Shown: one piece after another, positions 13,343 to 20,224 of the stretch | How positions within the stretch are numbered: the first letter of the stretch is position 1 | Layout of the letters: every line of letters begins with the position of its first letter | Origin: Muribaculaceae bacterium | Lineage (GTDB): Bacteria; Bacteroidota; Bacteroidia; Bacteroidales; Muribaculaceae | Assembly: GCA_017545095.1 (NCBI GenBank) | Contig: JAFYCU010000099.1 | Coordinates: 1-30,250 of the forward strand | Length of the DNA: 30,250 nucleotides | Reading direction: 5' to 3' | The notes under the pieces: generated by a model | What the model was told of the DNA's origin: nothing | The model's input: only the letters and a program-made list of their open reading frames with translations | Databases searched by the model: none | Translations under genes and position numbers: made by a program

Positions 13343-14209
13343 TCACTGCTGGAGCATGATGGTAATCAGCGCGTTGACATCCGAGATATCGACCACAAAG
13401 TCGGCATTCACATCACAGCATTCTGTGCCTATACCCCACTTGCGGGAGAACACCTCGCGGCCCAGCATCACGTTGATGATGTGGTTCAGCAGTTCCAGAC
13501 TGCCCTTGCCCGTGTAGGGACCGTAGTCGTAGCGGCCGCTGTAAAGCAGGTTGCCGTCCAAGTCCTCGACCCGCGCCAAGCCTAACGGCATGGGGCAGAT
13601 GCATGGGGGTATGGCATCCATCGGGCCTAAGCACAACAGGTTCACCACATCGTTGCCGATGCCCTCAATCACCAGCGACCAGTCACCCCAGCAGTTATAG
13701 ACCTGGTAGGCATTGCGTGGCTGCCCGCCCACAGTGACAGTGAGTGGCGTGGCGGTGGCACTACCCAACTCCTCGCCATACATTTCGCCCCACTCGCTGT
13801 ACTTCTCGCGGACAAAGGCTTCCATGTCGTTGAAGTCGTAGAACACATACTCCGTCGGGTCATTGCCCTCGAAGCCCGTCACGCGCTTGTCCTGCTCGCG
13901 CAGGCAGGCCACGGGGCGCAGCGTGCGCTCGTCGAAGTCGCGGCTCATGCTGCGGTAGAGCTTCTTGTAGGTCAGGCCATTAATGATTGTGTCGCCACGG
14001 AACTCCATGTAGTAGGCATAGTCGCCGCGACCTTCCCAACCGGGATAGTCCTCGCCAGTCACGGGGTCGGTGAGGTCGATCATCGTCACATCGCTGTAGC
14101 GGTACACCCAGCGCACACCCTCCTGCACCAGAGGCACATAGTCGGCCTCCTGTGCCATCGCTCCCATCACACAAAGCAACAAGAGCAGGTTAGTGTAAAT
14201 GCGTTTCAT
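13343..14209 (-). CDS. Secreted protein with a C-terminal dockerin-like tail
   Basis: A 288-residue protein. It has a signal peptide (1-19, cut after M-A), then about 210 residues rich in aromatic and Asp/Gly residues (R-W-V-Y-R-Y, Y-A-Y-Y-M-E-F-R-G-D-T-I-I-N-G-L-T-Y-K-K-L-Y), a pattern frequent in secreted Bacteroidales proteins of unknown function. The last 60 residues look like a dockerin module: a degenerate first half (L-L-N-H-I-I-N-V-M-L-G) and a good second half with a calcium-loop pattern, D-V-N-A-D-F-V-V-D-I-S-D-V-N-A-L. It converges on glutamine synthetase, sharing the terminator. The start codon lies about 36 bases from a -7 box on the same strand. Confidence 0.75.
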   Translation of the reverse strand: MKRIYTNLLLLLCVMGAMAQEADYVPLVQEGVRWVYRYSDVTMIDLTDPVTGEDYPGWEGRGDYAYYMEFRGDTIINGLTYKKLYRSMSRDFDERTLRPVACLREQDKRVTGFEGNDPTEYVFYDFNDMEAFVREKYSEWGEMYGEELGSATATPLTVTVGGQPRNAYQVYNCWGDWSLVIEGIGNDVVNLLCLGPMDAIPPCICPMPLGLARVEDLDGNLLYSGRYDYGPYTGKGSLELLNHIINVMLGREVFSRKWGIGTECCDVNADFVVDISDVNALITIMLQQ

Positions 14210-14244
14210 AATAATGAATTAATTATAACGGTTCATTGATTTCG

Positions 14245-14252
14245 CAAAGTTA
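14245..14252 (-). promoter_or_regulatory. -7 box for the dockerin-tailed protein gene
   Basis: TAACTTTG on the minus strand (reads CAAAGTTA on plus), a match to TAnnTTTG. No clear -33 TTG is seen at the usual distance. Confidence 0.6.
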
Positions 14253-14315
14253 TATATTTTATTTGAATCTGCATTTACCCCCCCCACATATTTATAAATT
14301 ATTAACACATATCAA

Positions 14316-14361
14316 GGATGCCGTAGGCATCCGATTGGGGTAGCCAGCCGTTCAACGGCTG
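14316..14361. repeat. REP-like double hairpin
   Basis: Two adjoining hairpins: GGATGCC-GTA-GGCATCC (14316-14332) and CAGCCGTT-C-AACGGCTG (14345-14361), joined by GATTGGGGTAGC. A near copy with the same linker lies at 14824-14869. The pair flanks a RAYT transposase remnant, the usual arrangement for REP elements. Confidence 0.75.
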
Positions 14362-14392
14362 GGGACGGAATAGTTCGCACAACCGCGTGCCT

Positions 14393-14698
14393 TTAGGTAC
14401 GCGATTCATCCACCTCGACAAAGCCTTTCATCATGAAGTCGGGATTGTAATCAATGCCAGCCTTGTCAAAGATTTTGGCCAATTCTTCCTGGAACGAGAC
14501 ATGGCGATGATGTTCTTTTTGATTGGCTATATAGGATGTCACAGCTGGCACAAGCGATTTGCTATACGAAAAAGCACCATATCCGGTTTGCCAACTGAAC
14601 GACCCATGCAGGAATTTCTCGTTTATCCATCGCGAGGACTGGCCTTTCAATTCCTTGACAAGTCCCTTACGTTCATGTTCCAGCCAATTGGCTGGCTA
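14393..14698 (-). pseudogene. Truncated REP-associated tyrosine transposase (RAYT, Y1/IS200-type)
   Basis: About 100 codons match the C-terminal half of IS200/RAYT transposases: K-G-Q-S-S-R-W-I-N-E, F-S-W-Q-T-G-Y-G-A-F-S-Y-S, then V-T-S-Y-I-A-N-Q-K-E-H-H (which carries the expected catalytic Tyr) and S-F-Q-E-E-L. The N-terminal half with the His-hydrophobic-His metal motif is missing. The frame runs upstream only to a TAG at 14696-14698 that is itself part of a hairpin (CAGCCAATTGGCTG, 14681-14694). So the gene is broken and inactive. REP-like hairpins lie on both sides, the DNA this enzyme class normally acts on. Confidence 0.8.
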
Positions 14699-14869
14699 CC
14701 CGTATCAGATGCCTGTCGGCATCTCCCTTTCAGCGGTTTGCAAATGTCGTCAGTTCTATCGATAGAACGATGCCTATCGGCATCTCCAAGTTTGCAATTA
14801 CCCTTGGTCCTATCAATAGTATAATGCCATAGTCATCCGATTGGGGTAGCCTGCCGTTCAACGGCTGGG
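14681..14869. repeat. Cluster of REP-like palindromes
   Basis: Palindromes in sequence: CAGCCAATTGGCTG (14681-14694), AGATGCCTGTCGGCATCT (14707-14724), GTTCTATCGATAGAAC (14753-14768), GATGCCTATCGGCATC (14769-14784), and the second copy of the double element with linker GATTGGGGTAGC and hairpin GCCGTTCAACGGC (about 14824-14869). No gene lies here; the cluster replaces the missing 5' half of the RAYT. Confidence 0.75.
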
Positions 14870-15391
14870 TGTCTCATCGACATCGTACCAAGTGGAGTAC
14901 ATCAGGTAGTTGTGCGCGATTTTCACGTTGATTTCGCTGGCTTGGGCGGGGTCGACCATTTTCTTGAACTTCGCCGGACTGCCGGCCCAAAGTTCGTGCG
15001 GCCCAATTTTGGTACCGCCGAGCACCACGCTGCCGGCCGCCACAATGGCCCCCTCGCCCACCTCGGCATGGTCGAGGACGATGCTCCCCATGCCTATCAG
15101 GGCCATGTTGCCGATTTTGGCACCGTGCACCACCACGTTGTGACCAATCGACACGTCGTCGCCAATCTCGGTCACCGATTTCTCATACAGGGTGTGGATC
15201 ACCGCGTTGTCCTGAATGTTGACCCGGTTGCCGATGGTGATGGTGTTCACATCGCCACGCAGCACAGCACCGAACCAGATGCTGCACCCCTCGCCCATGG
15301 TCACGTCGCCCACAACCACGGCATTGTCGGCGAGGAAGCAACCCTCGCCCATCTTGGGCTCATAGCCCCTCACTTTCTTGATAATTGCCAT
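14858..15391 (-). CDS. Gamma-carbonic anhydrase family hexapeptide-repeat protein
   Basis: A 177-residue protein. A left-handed beta-helix of I/V-G-x-x-x-x hexapeptide repeats runs from about residue 15 to 145 (I-G-N-R-V-N, I-G-D-D-V-S, I-G-H-N-V-V, I-G-N-M-A-L, I-G-M-G-S-I), with a C-terminal helix. Candidate zinc ligands are the His in N-A-V-I-H-T and the two in G-H-N-V-V-V-H-G, the arrangement of this family, which forms trimers with metal at the subunit interface. The enzyme may hydrate CO2; many close homologues (YrdA/PaaY type) have no proven activity. It is cytosolic and of usual length. The stop side overlaps the second REP-like copy by a few bases. It is transcribed away from the aminopeptidase gene end, 126 bases downstream of it on the same strand. 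Confidence 0.9.
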   Translation of the reverse strand: MAIIKKVRGYEPKMGEGCFLADNAVVVGDVTMGEGCSIWFGAVLRGDVNTITIGNRVNIQDNAVIHTLYEKSVTEIGDDVSIGHNVVVHGAKIGNMALIGMGSIVLDHAEVGEGAIVAAGSVVLGGTKIGPHELWAGSPAKFKKMVDPAQASEINVKIAHNYLMYSTWYDVDETPSR

Positions 15392-15395
15392 TGAT

Positions 15396-15480
15396 ATAAT
15401 TGATAATGGATAATCGATAATAGATAATTGATAATGGCGCGATGCGGTGGTTTGTCGGTGTAAGGCGAGACGATTCTCGC
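15396..15480. repeat. Dispersed intergenic repeat, copy 1, with GATAAT tandem run
   Basis: A run of GATAATNN units (15396-15436) leads into a block (about 15426-15480) shared with 20086-20148: cGCGATGCGSTGGYTTGTCGGTGTAAGGCGAGAC then a short hairpin (GCGAGAC...TCTCGC). It fills most of the 126-base gap between the aminopeptidase and carbonic anhydrase genes. Confidence 0.8.
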
Positions 15481-15517
15481 TCTATGCCACAAGGCCCACT
15501 GCATCACTCATCACTCG

Positions 15518-17299
15518 TCACAGCTCCCGCGTGCGTTCGGCCAGCCACTGTGCCTCGTCGGCATCGAGTAGCGATGCGAGTCGGTCGCGCACCTCGCGGT
15601 GGTAGGCGTTGATTTGCGCCACCTCCTCGGGGGTGAGCATCGAGCGGTCGATGAGCCGCAGGTCGTAGGGGCACAGCGTGAGGGTCTCGAAACGCAAGAA
15701 CCGCCCGAACTCGTCGCTCTGCGTGCCTTCCACCACCAGGAGCAGGTTCTCGGTGCGGATGCCGTAGCGTCCGGCCTTGTACAGCCCCGGCTCATCGCTC
15801 ACCACCATGCCCGCGTGCAGCGTCACCGGGTTCTGCTCGGTGCGGATGCTGTGCGGCCCCTCGTGGCAACCCAGGAAGTGGCCCACGCCGTGTCCGGTGC
15901 CGTGCCAGTAGGTCATGCCCTCCTGCCACAGCGGCAGGCGCGCCAGCACGTCGAGGTTCACACCGCACAGCCCGTCGGGCCACTGCGCACGCGCCAACGC
16001 CAGATGCCCCTTGAGCACCAGCGTGTAGTCGTGCATCTCGTCGGGCGTGGGGTTGCCCAGGGTGATGGTGCGTGTGAGGTCGGTGGTGCCGGTGAGGTAC
16101 TGTCCGCCGCTGTCGATGAGCAGCAGCCCCTCGCCATGCAGCGTGCTGGCGCTCTGCTCGTCGGCCTCGTAGTGCACGATGGCCCCGTGCTCCTTATAGC
16201 CCGCAATCATGGCAAAGCTGTCGCCCCGGTAGTCGTTGCTGCGTGCCCGCTCCTGCTTGCCTCGCTCCCACACATCCAGCTCGGTGATGGAGCCACCGGG
16301 AGCCGTCTCCTCCACCCACTTGAGCAGTCGCACCATGGCGGCTCCGTCGTGCTCCATAGCCCGGCGGAAGCCCTGGATCTGCACCTCGTTTTTGATGGCT
16401 TTCAAGGCGGTGATGGGCGAGGCGGCATACACCTTCTGGCAGGGCATGGCATTGGCCAACGTGTCGCTCACCGTGTTGGGGTCGAGCAGCACGGTGTCGT
16501 GCTCACTGCGGCGTTCCAGATAGCGCGTCACATCGTCGTAGTCGCGCACACGCACATCGCACTGCTTCAGGTGGCGCTCCACCTCGTTGGTGACCTTGCT
16601 GCGGTCGATGAACAGGCTGCGGTCCTTGGCCGAGATATAGGCAAAGGCGGTGACCACGGGCGTGAACTCCACATCGCTGCCGCGCAGGTTGAGCAGCCAG
16701 GCGATGTCGTCGAGGGCACTGATAAACATGGCGTCGGCACCCAGATTCTCCACGCTCTCGAGCACGCGGTCGATTTTGTCGCTGGCCCGCTCGCCGGCCA
16801 AGGCTTCGTCGTGCACATAGGCTGGTCCGTTGGGCAGCGGCGGGCGGTCGTCCCACACGCGCTCGGCCACGTCGAACTCGGTGGCGAGCATGAAGCCATT
16901 CTCGCCGCAGAAGCGCTCCAGGCGGCTGGCCTCCATCACGGTGAACAGACGTCCGTCGATGGCTATCACGTCGTCCTCGCCGAGGTTCTGTGCGAGCCAT
17001 TCCTCGCGGGTGAGGTCGGCCTCGTCGCCATTCTCACGCATGAGCACAAAACCGCTATCCTCAAGCTGTTGCTCGGCTTGGAGGAAGTAGCGGGAGTCGG
17101 TCCATAGCAGGGCATCGTGGGCAGTGACCACGGCGGTGCCGTTGCTGCCGGTGAAGCCCGTGAGCCAGTCGCGCAGCTTCCAATGGTCGTTCACATATTC
17201 ACTGTGGTGGGGGTCGGTGCCGGGGATGATGACGGCGGCCACGTTCACGCGGCGCATGGCGTCGCGCAGGGCCTCAAGGTGCGGTCGGGTTTCTTGCAT
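15518..17299 (-). CDS. Xaa-Pro aminopeptidase (M24B family)
   Basis: A 593-residue protein. It removes an N-terminal residue that precedes proline. Two creatinase-type N-domains (about 8-135 and 150-310) precede a pita-bread M24 domain (about 315-530) and a C-terminal extension (540-593) typical of the longer ~600-residue, APP1/XPNPEP1-like branch. Metal ligands are all visible: D in I-D-S-G-G-Q-Y, D in G-T-T-D-L-T-R-T, H in G-T-G-H-G-V-G-H, E in S-D-E-P-G and E in R-T-E-N. There is no signal peptide, so it is cytosolic. The start M-Q-E-T-R-P-H-L-E-A-L-R-D-A-M is the family's usual beginning. It has its own -7 box 39-46 bases upstream and is G+C-rich like the neighbours. Confidence 0.93.
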   Translation of the reverse strand: MQETRPHLEALRDAMRRVNVAAVIIPGTDPHHSEYVNDHWKLRDWLTGFTGSNGTAVVTAHDALLWTDSRYFLQAEQQLEDSGFVLMRENGDEADLTREEWLAQNLGEDDVIAIDGRLFTVMEASRLERFCGENGFMLATEFDVAERVWDDRPPLPNGPAYVHDEALAGERASDKIDRVLESVENLGADAMFISALDDIAWLLNLRGSDVEFTPVVTAFAYISAKDRSLFIDRSKVTNEVERHLKQCDVRVRDYDDVTRYLERRSEHDTVLLDPNTVSDTLANAMPCQKVYAASPITALKAIKNEVQIQGFRRAMEHDGAAMVRLLKWVEETAPGGSITELDVWERGKQERARSNDYRGDSFAMIAGYKEHGAIVHYEADEQSASTLHGEGLLLIDSGGQYLTGTTDLTRTITLGNPTPDEMHDYTLVLKGHLALARAQWPDGLCGVNLDVLARLPLWQEGMTYWHGTGHGVGHFLGCHEGPHSIRTEQNPVTLHAGMVVSDEPGLYKAGRYGIRTENLLLVVEGTQSDEFGRFLRFETLTLCPYDLRLIDRSMLTPEEVAQINAYHREVRDRLASLLDADEAQWLAERTREL

Positions 17300-17337
17300 A
17301 ATATTCGAGTGTTAGTAATCATTTCTTGTTCGTGTGG

Positions 17338-17345
17338 CAAATTTA
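17338..17345 (-). promoter_or_regulatory. -7 box for the aminopeptidase gene
   Basis: TAAATTTG on the minus strand (CAAATTTA on plus), matching TAnnTTTG. No strong -33 element is visible. Confidence 0.6.
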
Positions 17346-17576
17346 CTACAAAAAGCCGACACCGCACGCAATAATTGCCAGAAAAAAACGTTCTATCCGA
17401 GAATTGGAGTGATAATGCCTGAGGCGACAACTCGCTCGATTGGAGGATGAACACCCGCCCCGGCATCGCCGAAAACAAGCCCGCAACCACCCCATTTGGC
17501 ACATAATCGAGCCAAAAGGCGTTTATCGGCAAAATCGGGGGAATCTTCTATATTATCGCGCCATCGGTCTAAACAA

Positions 17577-17608
17577 TTTGCACACTTGCGAGCTTGATAG
17601 TAATTTTG
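17577..17608 (+). promoter_or_regulatory. Strong Bacteroidetes promoter of a short transcript
   Basis: TTTG (17577-17580) and TAATTTTG (17601-17608), 20 bases apart, a full consensus match. The expected transcript start is about 17615. No gene of normal size follows before the terminator near 17740. Confidence 0.75.
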
Positions 17609-17614
17609 CATCAT

Positions 17615-17745
17615 CAAAAAAAAGACGAGAAAAGCATTGGAAAGAGCATAAGCATAATGGTTAATAAATTGTTTGTTGTGTTGACGACAGCTGTGGTGAC
17701 AACGGGTACGCGTACCCACCGACACCGCAGCTGCCTGTTTTTTGC
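17615..17745 (+). ncRNA. Candidate short RNA, or Thr-rich leader peptide with attenuator
   Basis: A promoter at 17577-17608 and a terminator hairpin at 17687-17745 bound a predicted RNA of about 130 bases. It contains ATG at 17657 opening a frame M-V-N-K-L-F-V-V-L-T-T-A-V-V-T-T-G-T-R-T: six Thr in 20 codons, placed so that the Thr codons lie in the 5' arm of the hairpin. That is the design of amino-acid attenuators such as thrL. However, the next gene is a PrsW-type protease with its own promoter, not a threonine gene. The unit could therefore be a free sRNA, a relic leader, or a small peptide gene. Confidence 0.4.
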
Positions 17746-17746
17746 G
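17687..17746 (+). terminator. Rho-independent-type terminator
   Basis: The outer arms CAGCTG-T/C-GGTG pair, then there is a 5-base internal bulge, then the perfect core GGGTACGCGTACCC (17704-17717). The 3' arm is followed by CCTGTTTTTTG and a second T-run at 17752-17759. Confidence 0.7.
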
Positions 17747-17756
17747 ACTTCTTTTT

Positions 17757-17788
17757 TTTGCACTGTAGCTGTATCTTGTGTACCTTTG
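17757..17788 (+). promoter_or_regulatory. Promoter of the PrsW-type gene
   Basis: TTTG (17757-17760) and TACCTTTG (17781-17788), spacing 20. The start codon of the gene is 38 bases further on. Confidence 0.8.
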
Positions 17789-17826
17789 CACCCGATAAAT
17801 AGAAAAACCATCAACATTGCTGCGAT

Positions 17827-18531
17827 ATGATTACATTCAACGCGACATTGGCAGCACTGCTGCCCGCTGTGGTGCTGCTGTGGCTAATCTACCGCAAGGA
17901 CCCAGTCAAAGAGCCTGTTCCGCAGCTGCTCAAGGGTTTTGGCTATGGCCTGGTGGCAGCAGGTCTTGCCATAGTAATGGAAAGCACCTTGGTGGGTGTG
18001 GGATTGGTCTCCAAAGAGCCGCACAGCATTCTGAGTGCCGTGAACATGGCCTTTGTGGGGGCCGCCATCCCCGAAGAGCTGGCCAAGCTGTTCATGCTGT
18101 GGCTGCTGCTGCGCCGCAACCACTATTTCGACGAATACTTCGACGGGGTAGTGTATGCCGCAAGCATTGGTCTGGGCTTCGCTGCCATCGAGAACGTGGC
18201 CTACCTGCTTGGCAACCTCGACGACTGGGAGGGCATGGCGGTGATGCGCGGCCTGTTCTCGGTGCCGGGGCACTTCGCCTTTGCCGTGCTCATGGGCTAC
18301 TTCTACTCGCTGGTGCACCTGGGCGGCCGTCACTCGCGCCGCGATCGGGTGATGGTACTCGCAGCTCCGGTGCTGGCGCATGGGGCCTACGATACCGTGC
18401 TCTTCATGGGCAGCGTGAGCGAAGCCATAGCCGGTGCCATGACCATCGTGTTCCTCCTGCTCTGCGCTCATCTGGTGAAACTGTGCCGACGACAAATCCG
18501 CACCCTGCGCATCTTCGACCAAGCATCGTGA
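17827..18531 (+). CDS. PrsW-type intramembrane metalloprotease
   Basis: A 234-residue protein with about seven to eight hydrophobic helices. Family motifs are in order: E-E-L-A-K (conserved Glu pair, about 84-88) in a helix, F-D-G-V-V-Y-A-A-S-I-G-L-G-F-A-A-I-E-N (about 106-123), G-H-F-A-F-A (about 155-160) and the final P-V-L-A-H-G-A-Y-D (about 180-188), supplying Glu and His as likely zinc ligands. In Bacillus, PrsW cuts anti-sigma factor RsiW at site 1; in Bacteroidales its target is unknown. No anti-sigma gene is next to it. It has its own promoter and precedes an efflux operon with a separate promoter, so it looks monocistronic. Confidence 0.88.
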   Translation: MITFNATLAALLPAVVLLWLIYRKDPVKEPVPQLLKGFGYGLVAAGLAIVMESTLVGVGLVSKEPHSILSAVNMAFVGAAIPEELAKLFMLWLLLRRNHYFDEYFDGVVYAASIGLGFAAIENVAYLLGNLDDWEGMAVMRGLFSVPGHFAFAVLMGYFYSLVHLGGRHSRRDRVMVLAAPVLAHGAYDTVLFMGSVSEAIAGAMTIVFLLLCAHLVKLCRRQIRTLRIFDQAS

Positions 18532-18662
18532 GCGTCAACCTCTCCCGGCGAAACCCTGCACCTTGACCACGCGGTCGCACGTCTTTGAACCTGCCACATA
18601 CTTGGGTTTGCCGACTAAAAACAGCGAATCCCCTATTATCCAACTTATTCTGTAGAATCAAG

Positions 18663-18693
18663 TTGCGATTTATTATGAAACTTCATAATTTTG
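18663..18693 (+). promoter_or_regulatory. Promoter of the TolC-MacAB operon
   Basis: TTG (18663-18665) and TAATTTTG (18686-18693), spacing 20. It lies 35 bases before the start codon of the TolC-type gene. Confidence 0.75.
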
Positions 18694-18727
18694 CAAAGAA
18701 ATAAATCAGAACACCTTAATAGGCAAT

Positions 18728-20092
18728 ATGAGTAAAACCATCAAGAAGATGCTTGCCACACTCTTGGGTTGTGGTGTTGCGCTGTGGTCCACCGCCCACG
18801 ACAGCATAGCCGTTCAGCATCCAACCTGGACCCTGCAACAATGCATTGAACGAGCCAAGCAAGAAAGCCTAACCCTGAAGCGAGGACGCATCAGTGTGCA
18901 ACAAGCCCAAGAGAACGTGCTCAACGCCCGCGACAGCCGCCTGCCCAGCGTGTCGTTCTCCACCAGCCAAGGACTCAGCTACCGCCCGTTTCAGGCCAGC
19001 ACATTGACCCTGAACGGCGACCAGGTGGTGAGCGTGAACCACAAAACATCCTACAGCGGCAATTACGGCATCAATGCTTCGATGCCGCTCTACGACGGCG
19101 GGAAAACCAAGAACACCATCCGCCAGCAGGAACTCAACACCCAAATCGCCCAACTCGCTGTGGATGCCTCGGAGATGACCCTCGAAGAGGACATCACACG
19201 CACCTATGTGCAAATCCTGTATGCACAGGAGGCCATCAAGCAAGACCAGGAACAAATCACCTTGGCCGAGCAGCAGCTCACTCGCTCGCAAGCCCTGTTC
19301 AAGGCCGGCCTGCTCAACCGTGCCGATGTGTCGCAGTTGGAGTCGCAGTTGGCCACCGACCGTTACCAGCTTGTGAACGATGAGATGAGCCGCGACGACT
19401 ACAAGCTGCAACTCAAGCAAATGCTTGAGCTCGACGGCGACTACGCCCTGGAGCTGGCCGACCCGCAGCTCACCGACGATGTGCTCGCTCCGCTACCCGC
19501 CAAGGCCGACGTCTATGCCGCTGCCCTGGCCTTGCGACCAGAAATCCGCTCCAAGCAACTCTCCATCGACCGCAGCGACATCGACATCGAACTGGCACAA
19601 GCCAGCAAACGCCCCACCATCAACGCCCAAGCATCGTCGAGCACCAACAACAGCAGCGGGGCCGGAAACATGTTCTCACAACTCAAAGACCAGTGGAACA
19701 ATGCCATCGGAGTGTCGGTGAGCGTGCCCATCTACGACCACCGCAGCACGCAACACGCCGTGGCCAAGGCACGACTAGACAAAGAAAACGCCCGACTCGA
19801 AATGGCCGAGGCCGAAAAATCGCTCTGGAAAACCATCGAGGCCTACTGGCAACAGGCAACAAGCTCACAGCAACGCTTCATCGCAGCACAAGAAAAGGTG
19901 GCAGCGGCACAGACAAGCTACGAACTCACTAGCGAGCAGTTCCGATTGGGACTGAAAAACATCATCGAGCTCACCACCGACAAAACCCAACTCATCACCG
20001 CACAACAGCAGATGTTGCAAGCCAAATACATGGCCATCCTCAACACCGCCCTCCTGCGTTACTACGCCGGACAAGGAATCACGATTAATTGA
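18728..20092 (+). CDS. TolC-family outer-membrane efflux protein
   Basis: A 454-residue protein. It has a signal peptide (about 1-28) and then W-T-L-Q-Q-C-I-E-R-A, the usual start of the mature TolC fold. Two homologous outer-membrane-efflux repeats follow (about 32-235 and 250-445), each with long coiled-coil helices and a short beta part (Y-G-I-N-A-S-M-P-L-Y-D-G-G in repeat 1, I-G-V-S-V-S-V-P-I-Y-D-H-R in repeat 2, the conserved V-P-I-Y/L-x-G element). It forms a trimeric channel through the outer membrane and periplasm. It leads an operon with an adaptor and a split MacB-type transporter. Its last codons and stop fall within a dispersed repeat (20086-20148). Confidence 0.93.
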   Translation: MSKTIKKMLATLLGCGVALWSTAHDSIAVQHPTWTLQQCIERAKQESLTLKRGRISVQQAQENVLNARDSRLPSVSFSTSQGLSYRPFQASTLTLNGDQVVSVNHKTSYSGNYGINASMPLYDGGKTKNTIRQQELNTQIAQLAVDASEMTLEEDITRTYVQILYAQEAIKQDQEQITLAEQQLTRSQALFKAGLLNRADVSQLESQLATDRYQLVNDEMSRDDYKLQLKQMLELDGDYALELADPQLTDDVLAPLPAKADVYAAALALRPEIRSKQLSIDRSDIDIELAQASKRPTINAQASSSTNNSSGAGNMFSQLKDQWNNAIGVSVSVPIYDHRSTQHAVAKARLDKENARLEMAEAEKSLWKTIEAYWQQATSSQQRFIAAQEKVAAAQTSYELTSEQFRLGLKNIIELTTDKTQLITAQQQMLQAKYMAILNTALLRYYAGQGITIN

Positions 20093-20150
20093 TAATGGAT
20101 AATGACGCGATGCGCTGGCTTGTCGGTGTAAGGCGAGACGCAGTCTCGTC
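20086..20150. repeat. Dispersed intergenic repeat, copy 2
   Basis: It shares AATTGATAATGGATAAT and then GTCGGTGTAAGGCGAGAC with the copy at 15396-15480; the hairpin GCGAGAC-GCA-GTCTCG ends it. The TolC-type stop codon TGA (20090-20092) is part of the repeat. A C/T-rich tract with three CACCCTCTAC-like units follows, to 20215. Confidence 0.8.
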
Positions 20151-20224
20151 ACTCATCACGCACAATTCCTCATATCTCTTTCCACCCTCTACCAACCACC
20201 CTCTACCCACCACCCACTTAACAA

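Larger units (their letters stand above)
17300..17826. other. Gene-poor stretch with divergent promoters and a short transcript unit
   Basis: Between the aminopeptidase (minus) and PrsW-type (plus) genes I see no gene of normal size. It carries a minus-strand -7 box (17338-17345), a complete plus-strand promoter (17577-17608), a hairpin terminator (17687-17745) and a second plus-strand promoter (17757-17788). The part 17350-17570 shows no features. Confidence 0.6.

Noticed and set aside
15599..17107. 502-codon plus-strand frame over the aminopeptidase
   Set aside because: Antisense shadow; the minus-strand product has all five metal ligands in place.
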